A stretch of DNA of 64,000 nucleotides, taken from contig NC_072800.1 of assembly GCF_028583425.1 (NCBI RefSeq), forward strand, positions 93,465,001 through 93,529,000, written 5' to 3'. Below the pieces are notes generated by a model. It made no database searches. It saw only the letters and a program-made list of their open reading frames with translations, and was not told where the DNA came from. How positions within the stretch are numbered: position 1 is the first letter of the stretch; each line of letters opens with the position of its first letter. Both the position numbers and the translations under genes were made by a program. This DNA is from Eublepharis macularius. Taxonomy: Eukaryota > Chordata > Lepidosauria > Squamata > Eublepharidae. Below are positions 55,421 through 64,000 of the stretch, piece by piece.

Positions 55421-55842
55421 TTTAGAAAGGGGAAACTCTCTGCTTGGACCAAAGTGCTCACAGATTCTAAAGCAGCAATTGGGTGGGAGCGCCTAAGAGG
55501 GGACACAAGACATCAGTGGAAGGAACTTGTGCCTCTGCCTGCCCTTCCCCCCATGCCATCTCCTCCTCGCTGGTTCTGCATGGACCTCGAGAAGCAGGAG
55601 ATGTAACTAGCTCTGCTCTGCTCCAGAACTGGCTGCAATTCAGAAGAGACTGTATGCAAACACCAGGCCAGAAATGCACCGGGTTTCATCAAAACTAAAA
55701 GGTAAGCCCCTGCTCGTACCTGTTCGTCCTGGAGTCTGTGCTGTTATTAAAGATTGGAGGGGCAGTTTCCCTGGTCACAACCCATCTGTACTATCTGTAC
55801 TGGGGTTGTGAAGGACCCAGTGAGTCATGGCTCAGAGGATCC

Positions 55843-56062
55843 TAGGTTGCCAACTCCAGCCTGGGAAATTCCTGGAGATTTGGGAGCAGTGCCTGTGGAG
55901 GGGAGAATCTGGGGACGGATTTTGCCTAGAATCTGTGGTATGTCACAGCATTTGCTCCCTGAAGATGCCATTTTCTCCAGGGGACTGATCCCTGCAGTCA
56001 GGAGAGCTGTTGTAATTCCGGGAGATCTCCAGGTTCCACCTGGAGGCTGGCAAACTTGGGGG
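55843..56062. mobile_element. MITE of the gttgccaacctccag family
   Basis: 'aggttgccaactccagcctgggaaattcctggagatttggg' at the left, 'gggagatctccaggttccacctggaggctggcaaac' at the right, with 'gccattttctccaggggactgat' inside. A type 2 SINE remnant (56118-56325) follows. Confidence 0.65.
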
Positions 56063-56329
56063 TCATGTGCACAGGGCAGTGAGATCACTGCATGGGGCAC
56101 CCCTCCTAGAAGACAACTTCCAGAGGCAGTGTGGGGTAGCAGTGAGGGTGCTGGACTACGGCCAGGGAGACGGGGGCTGCATTCACACATTGGTGGGGAC
56201 CTCTATGCACAAGCTGGTCCCATTGCACAGGGCAGAGCACTGTCCAGTGATGTGGCTTGGGCTCCCCTCTCTGCCTGGGGCCAGTGCTCTGGTCCTAGCC
56301 TACCTCGCACGGGTGTTGTGAGCATAAAA

Positions 56330-57310
56330 AGGAGCTCCGCCTCCGCCCACCTGGCTCCTCCGAGGAAGGGTCAAAAGGCTCCAGGAGGGCAACCAAGGAG
56401 CATCCTCCAGCGGTCCAGAAAGTTGCCGGATCCGGGCCAGCGGCTCAGCGCAGCCTCGCCTGCCCCCCCCCCGCAGCGCATCCCCCGCCCGGAGAGTTCG
56501 GGGCCCCCTTGCAGCAGACCCGGCCCGCAAGGGGGGGGGGGGGTAGAAAAGCGCCGCCCCCTCAATCCCCGGGCCCTGCGGCCCTTTCCCTTCCCGCCTC
56601 CCGGCCGATGCAGCCCGCAAAGCAGCAGCAGCAGCGGGGGGAGGGGGCAGCGAGCCCCCCCATGAGAGCCCCCTCCTCCCCCAGGAGCACCCCGACCCCC
56701 CCCCCGGTGGCCCAACTAAGACCCCAGCCGGGGGAGGGGGCAGAGCAGCCGAGGCCCCCGCCGACCCCCCACCCCCCCACCCCCCCGGGGTCCCGCTCCC
56801 CCCGCCCAGCCCCGATCCGCGCGGGGCCGCTCACCTGGGCAGGGGCCCATTCAGCCATGGCCGGCGGCGGAGGGGCGGCGGGCGCGGCGAGGGGCGATCG
56901 CGGCTGGGCGCGGGCCGGGGGCGTCCCGGGGCGGCGGCGGAGGAGGAGGAGGCGGCAGGGGCGGCGGGCGCGCGGCGGCGGCGGCGGCGGCGGCTGGTTA
57001 CATCGGGAGGAAGCGCGCCGGACGCGACTGTAGCGATTTGGCGGAAAAGAGGCGGCGAGCCGCGGGGGCTGGGCGGAGGCGCGCCCCCTGCAGGGCCGAG
57101 GCGGCGCCGCACCCCCCGCACGCACCCCCCTCCCCCCCGGCATGCCGACGTCAGGCTCGGCGGGGGCGGGAAAAGCCCCTCGCGGCGGGCGGGTGGACGG
57201 GCGGCGACGCGCGGCGGATGCGCAGCAACGGGGCAGCCCGTCCACACGGGGCAGGCGGCGGGAGGGGAAGGGCCTGGAGAAGAGGCGCGAGATTCGGGCC
57301 CAGCAGAGAC
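56330..57310 (-). promoter_or_regulatory. ZNF282: CpG island and promoter of ZNF282
   Basis: About 1 kb of extremely GC- and CpG-rich DNA with G-runs (56531-56542) and (CGG)n tracts (about 56928-56995) around exon 1. No TATA box. The long frames on both strands are artefacts of the composition. A PLE foldback at 57367-57762 bounds it upstream. Confidence 0.8.
56835..56858 (-). CDS. ZNF282: ZNF282 exon 1
   Basis: Eight codons MAEWAPAQ, then GTGAGC donor in phase 0, leading to 'IQEWNVEA' of exon 2. Human ZNF282 reads 'MAEGMPPMQAQEWDMDA' at the same place. The seven exons total 1626 nt, an exact frame of 541 residues, which supports the whole model. Human ZNF282 is longer (about 670 aa) because of an extra N-terminus and a Gly/Pro-rich linker absent here. 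Confidence 0.88.
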
Positions 57311-57366
57311 CGGCTAGCTGATGGAGAAGCCTCCGGGAATAAGTTTGGGCGCCTCCATCGGAAGAA

Positions 57367-57762
57367 GGGAAAGAGTCCAGTGGCACCTTGAAGACTAACC
57401 CACTTTATTGTAGCATAAGCATTCGAGAACCACAGCCCTCTTCGTCAGACGCAGCGTGCATCTGACAAAGAGAGCTGTGGTGTATCATCAGATACATCTG
57501 ACGAAGAGAGCTGTGGTTCTTGGAAGCTTACGCTACAATAAAGTTGCATCTGACAGCTGCAGTTCTCGAATGCTGACAATGCACTTGACAAAGAGAGCTG
57601 TGGTTCTCGGAAACGTATGCTACAATAAAGCTGCATCTGATGAAGAGAGCTGTGGTTCTCGAAAGCTTATGCTACAATAAAGTGGGTTAGTCTTAAAGGT
57701 GCTACTGGACTCTTTACCGTTTTGCAACTACAGACTAACATGGGTAACTCCTCTTGATCATC
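57367..57762. mobile_element. PLE foldback with a long tandem array of hammerhead-like units
   Basis: Minus arm from 'agagtccagtggcacc', one minus unit, then about four plus-oriented units of roughly 50-80 bp in varying decay, and a plus arm ending 'gtaactcctcttgatc'. It lies about 510 bp upstream of the ZNF282 start codon, at the edge of the CpG island. Confidence 0.8.
57637..57674 (+). ncRNA. Hammerhead ribozyme core match in PLE
   Basis: CTGATGA, GAGAGC-TGTG-GTTCTC, GAAA, GC-TTAT-GC, TA: identical to 48760-48797 and complete at every core position. It is the last unit of the array. Confidence 0.55.
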
Positions 57763-58420
57763 TGAAGAAGGGAGCTTTGACTCACTAAAGCCTACACCCT
57801 GTGTTTTAGGTGGGCAGCCATATTGGTCTGTAGTGGAACAGCAGGATTTGAGCCCAGTAGGTACCAAGGTTGGAGTCCAGGGGTACCTTAAAGACCAGTA
57901 AGATTCTCAGGGTGTGCACTTTAATTAATTAAATTTATTAGATTTCTTGCTCAGGTTGCTGCCTGCAAGCAGCTCAGGGCAGGTTACATTATATAGTAAT
58001 ACAATAAAACAAGATGAAATACACAATTTCATAATTCAATACAAAAGTTAAAACTGCAATCTAAAATGCAGCATGTGATGGTTTAGAACATCAATGCTCC
58101 CTTTCTTCAGTGGATCTCCAAAGCTTACACCTTGAGAATATTGTTGGTGTCTAAGGTGCCACTGGACTCCAGTCATGGTATATGCCAGGCTCAAATCCTG
58201 CTGTTTGACTGCAGACCTATATGCTTACCCCCCTAAAAAAAGTCACTATCAACACGATTTCCAGGGTAAAAGCTTTCCAGAGTCAAAGCTCCCTTCTTCG
58301 GATATTAGGTATCTGGTGAAGGGAGTTTTGACTCTCAAAAGCGCCTCCTCTGAAAATCTTGTTGGTCTCTACGATGCCCCCAGACTCAAATCCTGCTATC
58401 CATAATGCAGATGGTGGGCA
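57763..58420. mobile_element. Diverged PLE subfamily B pieces
   Basis: 57763-57925 and 58085-58420 contain 'ctgaagaagggagctttgactcac', 'cttctctcgg'-type inverted partners, 'ttggtgtctaaggtgccactggactcc' and 'ctggtgaagggagttttgactctcaaaagc'. The stem II equivalent (GGGAGT/ACTCTC) differs from the main family but still pairs. A further scrap is at about 61508-61590. A reversed L2-like tail (57920-58080) lies between the two pieces. Confidence 0.55.
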
Positions 58421-58661
58421 GGAGGGTTGAGGATGGAGAAGAGGAGTCAGCCCCTCAGCCTATCCCAGGCAGTGGCTCTGTAGTTTCTCAGGTGTGGGCT
58501 TTTCGCAGCCCTGATTGCTGACCCCTGGCTTCTTTGCCAGAATTCATTGCCGGAGGATGGCTGCTAGTTTAGTTGGCTCACATGTTCGCGGAGGGCCAAC
58601 AAATGGCTATTTGTGTAGAACCTCCATGGTCAGAGGCAGTTCCCTCTCAATACCAGTTAGG

Positions 58662-58880
58662 GTTGCCAACCTCCAGATGCAGCCTGGAGTTCTCCTGAAA
58701 TGACTACTGATCTCCAGATAAAAAACAACAGTTCCCCTGGAGTAAATGGCTGCTTTGGAGGGTGGACTCCCTGGCATTATACTTGGCTGAAGTCCCTCCC
58801 CCTTCCCAAATCCTACATCCCCCAAGCTCCACCCTCAAATCACCAGGCATTTCCCAACCCAGAGTTGGCAATTCTAATAC
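58662..58880. mobile_element. MITE of the gttgccaacctccag family
   Basis: 'agggttgccaacctccagatgcagcctggag' at the left, 'catttcccaacccagagttggcaattctaa' at the right, with 'aatggctgctttggagggtggactccctggcattata' inside. The copy at 61148-61352 shares all these blocks. Confidence 0.7.
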
Positions 58881-59008
58881 CAGTACAAGGTTAGCGCAAC
58901 CAAAAAACCTTCCATGGCCTCCGGGGACCATCTGATAGGCCATAACGCACCATGGGCTTGAGCCAATGTGGCGGCTGTATTGTTCTTAAGGATATATTTA
59001 CATGCCGG

Positions 59009-59520
59009 GTGTTTAATAATAACATTTGATTTATATATAATAACATTTGATTTATATACCGCCCTTCCGGACAACTTAACGCCTACTCAGAGCAGTTTAC
59101 AAAGTGTGTTGTTATCCCCTCAACAATAATCACCCTGTGAGGTGGGTGGGGCTGAGAGAGCTCTGAGGGAGCTGTGCAAGACTCAAGGTCACCCAGCTGG
59201 CTTCAAGCGGAGGAGTGGGGAATCAAACCCGGCTCTCCAGATTAGAGTCCTGCCGCTCTTAAGTGACTGACCCAAGGTCACCCAGCTGGCTTCAAGCGGA
59301 GGAGTGGGGAATCAAACCCCGTTCTCCAGCCGCTCTTAAGTGACTGACCCAAGGTCACCCAGCTGGCTTCAAGCGGAGGAGTGGGGAATCAAACCCGGCT
59401 CTCCAGATTAGAGTCCTGCCGCTCTTAAGTGACTGACCCAAGGTCACCCAGCTGGCTTCAAGCGGAGGAGTGGGGAATCAAACCCGGCTCTCCAGATTAG
59501 AGTCCCGCACTCTTAACCAG
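59009..59520 (-). repeat. Type 1 SINE with internally amplified head
   Basis: A reversed type 1 SINE whose core/head segment is present four times in tandem. The segment runs 'gacccaaggtcacccagctggcttcaagcggaggagtgggg' to 'ccgctctt'; copies start at about 59175, 59260, 59338 and 59426, one with a 12-bp loss. Its tail (59009-59045) is also partly duplicated ('aataacatttgatttatata' twice). Confidence 0.85.
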
Positions 59521-60117
59521 GTTTCAAAACACATTCACCCCAATGCATTCGCCACCGTGAAAGCGGCAGTCTACGAGGGGCCACAAGACTCCTCCTGGAA
59601 GGCAGTCAAGCTCACAAGCCTTGTTTGTCAGGGAGAATAAGATCTTATCCAAAGAACCCCTGAGGTGGTGCAGCCCACCAACGGGTCATGGATTGGCAAA
59701 GCAAGTACAGAAAGGTTTCCTCTCTGGGTTTCGGCTCTAGGTTTATTTTCAAATTTTCTGCTACCGCCCCCTATTGTATCTCTTTCCCTGAGTAACCTAA
59801 TTGTTGCTCATTATTGTGTTTTGCTCCAAGAATGTCCTAGCACTATGTAATTCGTCTTGGTTCTCAGTGAGAAAGGGCGATTATGAATAAATAAATAATA
59901 AAGAGGAACCATCGCTTTCTTTGGTGAGCTAGCGACTCCCAGTTCCCATTGAGGCCAATCCACAGAGCACAAAACTGGCCTATGAATTTCAGCTCAGCTG
60001 CACCACAGCTAGGGGTCCATTAACACACGCAGCCTTGGAGGTGTTGCAAATGCACGTGTGAATCAGGCACTTGTACATACAGGGAAATGTTGGGGTCTGT
60101 TAGGTGTGGGTGTTTTA

Positions 60118-60315
60118 CTTTGAACAGCTAGATTCTGGTGGCAGCATGCAAATACATTTAAATCCCATTAATCCCTCATGGCTTGACTCAGTAAAGGAAG
60201 CCACATCCTCCAGTTTGCAAGATCGGAGCAAGTCTGTTAAGGGCAGGACGTTTTGGGAGTCTTTCATTCATAGGGTTGCCATAGGTCGGAGGCGACTTGA
60301 TGGCACAGAACATGC
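60118..60315 (+). mobile_element. Bov-B (RTE) LINE 3' end
   Basis: The frame reads 'WLDSVKEATSSSLQDRSKSV', 'GRTFWESFIHRVAIGRRRLD', almost the same as at 50130-50235, with the nucleotide end 'cataggtcggaggcgacttgatggcac'. Confidence 0.8.
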
Positions 60316-60471
60316 ACACTTCCTCGGCTGATCAGCTACCGCGTAGCTCTGCTGCACGCTCCTGATGTTCCTGAATGCCTCCTCTGTGTGGACTGGGTGG
60401 ATTCAAATGATAGGGGGAAACTTTGGAGCTGCACAGGACTCCTCCAGGGGCTGCACGGCCAGGTAGGGCCA

Positions 60472-60680
60472 AGCTAGAAGTGACGAATGACACTTGAACA
60501 GCAAGTGAACAGACTCACGTGTGTTCCTCCCTGTTCACTTGTGCTCCACTTGCACTCCACTCAATCACAGTGTGTATAGTGCACATAGTGATCGAGTGGA
60601 GTGCAAGTGAACAGGGAGGAATACACGCGAGTCTGTTCACTTGCCATTCAAGTGTAACTTGTCACTTCTAGCTTGGCCCA
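60472..60680. mobile_element. Near-perfect palindromic MITE
   Basis: 'gccaagctagaagtgacgaa' and its mirror at the right ('cacttctagcttggc'). The arms 'acacttgaacagcaagtgaacagactcacg' and 'gcgagtctgttcacttgccattcaagtgt' also pair, as do central 'cactccactcaatcac' and 'gtgatcgagtggagtg'. The whole 209 bp could form one hairpin. It has the ends of the 18532-18905 family but a different core. Confidence 0.8.
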
Positions 60681-61147
60681 TAGAGAATGCGGGCAGCCTG
60701 CTGAGCTGAGCTCACACCCGAGATTTCTTCACAATGTAAACATATGATAGCCCCCTCCCTTGTTCCTGCCCCTCCCCGCATGCTGCTGGGGCCTCCCCCT
60801 GCTTGAGTCCCAATCCACCCCCCCCTTCTTAAAGCCCCATGTCTCCCTCGCTGCAAGGCTGCTGCAGGTCCAATTAGAAAGAAGGTGCAGGCGCTGGACT
60901 GTTTGCTAGGATTCTTGCTCCACCTCCGCGCGGGAGGGGGGGGGGAACAGACGGCTGTGGGTCAAACGTCATCCTTTCCACCTCTTGGAAGACTCCAGTG
61001 GCTGCCGTCCACCCTGCAGTCCAAGGGACTGCTTGGGGTGGCACAGTGAGGTGGGCGCCATGCAGTGGGAAGCCTTGACTGGCTCTCCAGCAGGAGGGGC
61101 TGGGTGCACCTTAGCAGGGGCAACAAAAAAAAATCTCGAAGTAGAAC

Positions 61148-61352
61148 TGGGAGGGTTGCTATCCTCCAGGTAAGGCCTGGAGATTTCCTGGAATTGCAAC
61201 TGATTCCAAAATGACAGATCATTTCCCCTGGAGAAAATGGCTGCTTTGGAGGGGGGACTCGATAGCATTATTCCCTGCTGTGGTCCCTCCCCAGACCCTC
61301 CCCTCCCCAGGCTCCAGGAATTTCCCAACCTGGAGCTGGCAAACCCAAAGAG
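61148..61352. mobile_element. MITE of the gttgccaacctccag family
   Basis: 'gggttgctatcctccaggtaaggcctggagatttcctgg' to 'aatttcccaacctggagctggcaaaccc', with 'ggagaaaatggctgctttggaggggggactc' inside. Confidence 0.7.
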
Positions 61353-61965
61353 GAAGCCACAGGGCCCGCCCAGGCCTGCTAATAACCAGGAACTTCGGAG
61401 GGTCCTTTCTGTTTCGTTCTGCAAGAAAAAACACATAGACTTGAAAATCCTGATTAGTATTTTTAATTAAAAATTTGTGTTATCTTAAACAGCTATGTGA
61501 ATGTCATCTCCATCTGTCAAGGAGAGCTTTGAGTCCTAAAAGCTTACACCTTGGAAAGGTTTGCTGGTCTTTAAGGCGCTATACCAGATCCGCAGGTACG
61601 CTACCTGGGGCCGAAGCAAGACACTGACCCGCTGCATTGAAGCTTCAAGCAATAAAAAGGCCCTCTTATACAAGCAAGAGCTCCGCATGCAGCCTGGTTT
61701 GCTGAAGGCAGCTCTGACTCTCCAGAACTTCTACACTAGGGCAGCTCTGTCTCCCTTTCCCAAGTGGCAGCTCTGTCTCCCTTTCCCAAGTGGAGATGAA
61801 ATTAACACACTCTTTGAGGCGCCATCTCTGCCTGCTCTGTGCAGAGGTGAAAGTGACAGGATCTCTCTTTTTAAACTACCCTTGCCAGCTAACATTGCAT
61901 CTCCCTACACTTGGAGCATCCAGTGTAAGATGTCTGCGTGGAGAGACTCATCTAGTTGGTCTCTA

Positions 61966-63667
61966 AGGTGCCACTGTATGCACCCCTGCTGGTTTGCTTT
62001 TGTGGACTGCCAGCAAGGCTCTGCAGATACCTTGTGAGGAAATGGAAGTGCTGGAAATGGGGGAAACTGGAAATCCCGGGCCGAAACTCCTTCAGCTACT
62101 AACCAGGGCTACTCCACATGCCTCGTTTGCCCTGGGTTCAGTACTGTTGATACGTGGTTTCTTTTCCTGCTTCTTCACAGCATCCTGCTGCATTCATGCA
62201 CCTCCTGGGGTTTCTCCAGCATTTCTCAGGTCTTTTCCAAACCTGTTTTGCTGAGAAGTTTTGGAAAAGATCTCAGCAAAGTGCAGAAAATTTGGATCTT
62301 CCCAGAGGATCCCATCCACACGGCAGCCATTTTCATTACTTCTGTTCCCACATCAAATATTTCCTACCCCCTGTGAGGGGAGCAGGCTTTTTTTAAAAAA
62401 ATCAGCAATTGAAAATCATATTGTTGTTACAATCTGTGAAGAGCTGAATTCTCTGAATTACCAGCTTTAATTTTTTAAAAGTCTCTACCCTTTTCATTGC
62501 AGAGAAAGGCACATCTCTGTAATTAAAGGGGCTAAAGGCTTAATTTTTAAAAAAAGAAAAGCTGGGAATTATTCAACTGCTGTTTTTTCAATGAAAAACA
62601 AAAAGCCCTGGTGGCACAGGGCAGGGGAATGGCGGCTGTTGGGGAGACTGGGGCTGGGAAACGGCAAGATAACCTGCCACGTGGAAGCCCCTTTGTCACT
62701 GCGCTGTATCTGCAGCTGCAACAGCAGTGGGGAAACTAAAGGAGCCCGTCTCCTTATGGGAAAGACCTGGACAAGATCCGCTGCTTTCAGAGTGGTGTAG
62801 ACACAGCTCTTTACCAAGCTTGCATCTTTCACTGCACTGTTTCAAATGTCCCGTCGTGGGCTTGCACCCATGCGCTGGGACTCTTAGATGAGTCGTGGAG
62901 TCCCACAGGTCCCTATAGGGCCCCCATGCTGCCTTTTGGAAGCATCTTCTGCCAATGTGCCTGCCCGGAGAGCCAGGGTGCAGACTGGCATGCCTGCTGA
63001 GAGCTGAGCGGCAGGAGAGCCAGCTGAGCTGGTAGGCAGGATTCCTCTCTGGCTGGTTTCTCACTGCCAGATCCTTCCTGCTGGATGAGGTGGTATTTCC
63101 TTCCCCTGGCTCTCTTGGTCTGCTTGCAGCTCAGGGTTCCAGGTCTCGAGAGGTTGGAGACCACTCCAGTTGCATCTCTGAACTTTGCTACCAGCCACCT
63201 CTTCATTCTTATTGTACAAACAAGGGGGTGCTGTTTGAACTGGGGCCAGAGGATTTGGGGGCTCTCCAAGGCCTTTGCAAAAATATTGGCAAGTCTTTCT
63301 GGAGAAGAGCTGAATAATGCAAGGGATTGGTAAGCAGGTCTGAGCTTTGCATCTGTTCGACAGAACTCTGTTTATATTTTTAAACCTGGAACCCGGATGT
63401 AGTTCCAAGAATTGCAACTATTCTCACATCTTTAAAAGAGACGACTTAACTAGCAGCGTTATGGTGGCGCCAGGGCGCTAGGGGGCGCTCAAGGCAGGCC
63501 TGTCCTGCTACTTCCCTATGGTTGCTGCAAAGAGGCTGCCGGACCTTTTCTCGCAATACGGCAGCGCCACCTACGGACAAAAGGCGGTCAGTACAAGCGC
63601 TTAACAGCGCGACGTCTTTCAAAGCTGCCACTGCCTGGGGATGCGCGCGCATCATCTGGTCCTAGAA
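61966..63667. other. Flank, nothing firm recognised
   Basis: No exon, SINE head or LINE landmark was found in about 1.7 kb, although this stretch is less repeat-rich than the rest and could hold distal regulatory sequence of ZNF282. Short open frames carry no domain. Confidence 0.3.
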
Positions 63668-63895
63668 ATGCTGTAGCATAGTGGTTAAGCGGTTGGGACT
63701 GCAAATCCGCACTGTGCTGGTTCGAATCCCGCTGTTTCATGAGCTCAGAAGGCAGCCTTGGATAAGCCCTTCCTCACAGCCCAGCTTCTCAGCTGTTTGT
63801 GGGGGTAATAATAACATTGACTTGGTTTAGCGCTCTCAGTGGGCACTAATCTGTCTAGAAGGGTGGTATATAAATACACTGTTTTTATTGTTACT
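63668..63895 (+). repeat. tRNA-derived SINE with L2-like tail
   Basis: 'ctgtagcatagtggttaagcgg', B box 'ggttcgaatcccgc', a shortened core, and the tail 'gtttagcgctctcagtgggcactaatctgtctagaagggtggtatataaat'. The head is close to a tRNA, the tail close to type 1 SINEs, so it is a mosaic of the two types. Confidence 0.65.
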
Positions 63896-63904
63896 GTGGT
63901 GTGC

Positions 63905-64000
63905 AGGGCTTTTTTTCAGCTGGAACGCGGTGGAACAGAGTTCCAGCACTCTTGAAAATGGTCACGTGGCTGGTGGCCCTGCCCCCTGATCTCTAGACAG
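63905..64000 (+). mobile_element. hAT-like MITE, cut by the window end
   Basis: It begins 'cagggctttttttcagctggaacgcggtgg' and continues 'aaaatggtcacgtggctggtggccctgccccctgatctctagacag', a non-autonomous hAT type that I recall as common in squamates. The right end lies outside the window. Confidence 0.6.

Noticed and set aside
56509-57386. Open frames of 174 and 274 codons around ZNF282 exon 1
   Set aside because: Low-complexity proline/arginine/glycine/alanine translation of (CGG)n and G-runs; stop codons are rare by composition.
57440-57670. Regularly spaced repeats resembling a CRISPR array
   Set aside because: Units are directly tandem without unique spacers, occur in many foldbacks across the window, and the host is a vertebrate.

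Overview
The window reads as vertebrate nuclear DNA, most likely from a squamate reptile and possibly a gecko. It has intron-split KRAB/C2H2 zinc-finger genes with CpG-island first exons. The rest is packed with CR1, L2-like and Bov-B LINE tails, tRNA-derived SINEs, a 5S-rRNA/Bov-B SINE, hAT-like and palindromic MITEs, and a very abundant Penelope-like element (PLE) family. No repeat database could be consulted, so family names rest on recognised sequence patterns.

Three protein-coding genes can be assembled with intact splice sites and matching phases. (1) Plus strand, 2552-8993: a three-exon Myb/SANT-like DNA-binding protein (585 aa; MYPOP/NAIF1-like) with a C-terminal coiled coil and an AT-hook-like tail. 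(2) Minus strand, 28581-16204: a three-exon KRAB C2H2 zinc-finger gene (634 aa) of the ZNF425/ZNF786 type. Its array of fingers is degenerate, and two more finger units lie in frame beyond the stop. (3) Minus strand, 56858-41859: a seven-exon gene (541 aa) that I recognise as ZNF282/HUB1, with a DUF3669 exon, a KRAB-A exon, three frame-neutral linker exons and five C2H2 fingers. Genes 2 and 3 recall the zinc-finger cluster of human 7q36.1 (ZNF786-ZNF425-ZNF398-ZNF282-ZNF212), so conserved synteny is likely.

Layout: 0-2.3 kb repeats; 2.5-9 kb Myb-like gene; 9-16 kb downstream repeats; 16-28.6 kb KRAB-ZNF gene and its CpG promoter; 28.8-41.8 kb intergenic repeats, including a PLE fragment with a recognisable GIY-YIG endonuclease domain at 31.9-32.7 kb; 41.8-57.3 kb ZNF282 and its CpG promoter; 57.3-64 kb repeat-rich flank.

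The most interesting signal is the PLE family. Most copies are head-to-head foldbacks of a roughly 130-bp PLE 3' end. In the middle they carry about 52-bp units with the hammerhead ribozyme core (CTGANGA, a stem-loop, GAAA, a tiny stem, TA), in several copies as tandem arrays. Stem II co-varies between subfamilies in the window. Target-site duplications of about 10-17 bp flank many copies, which argues for target-primed reverse transcription rather than a cut-and-paste MITE. A second foldback family at 33.6-34.0 kb behaves the same way. The zinc-finger genes and the retroelements may be linked by the usual host-defence role of KRAB proteins, but nothing here shows that directly.
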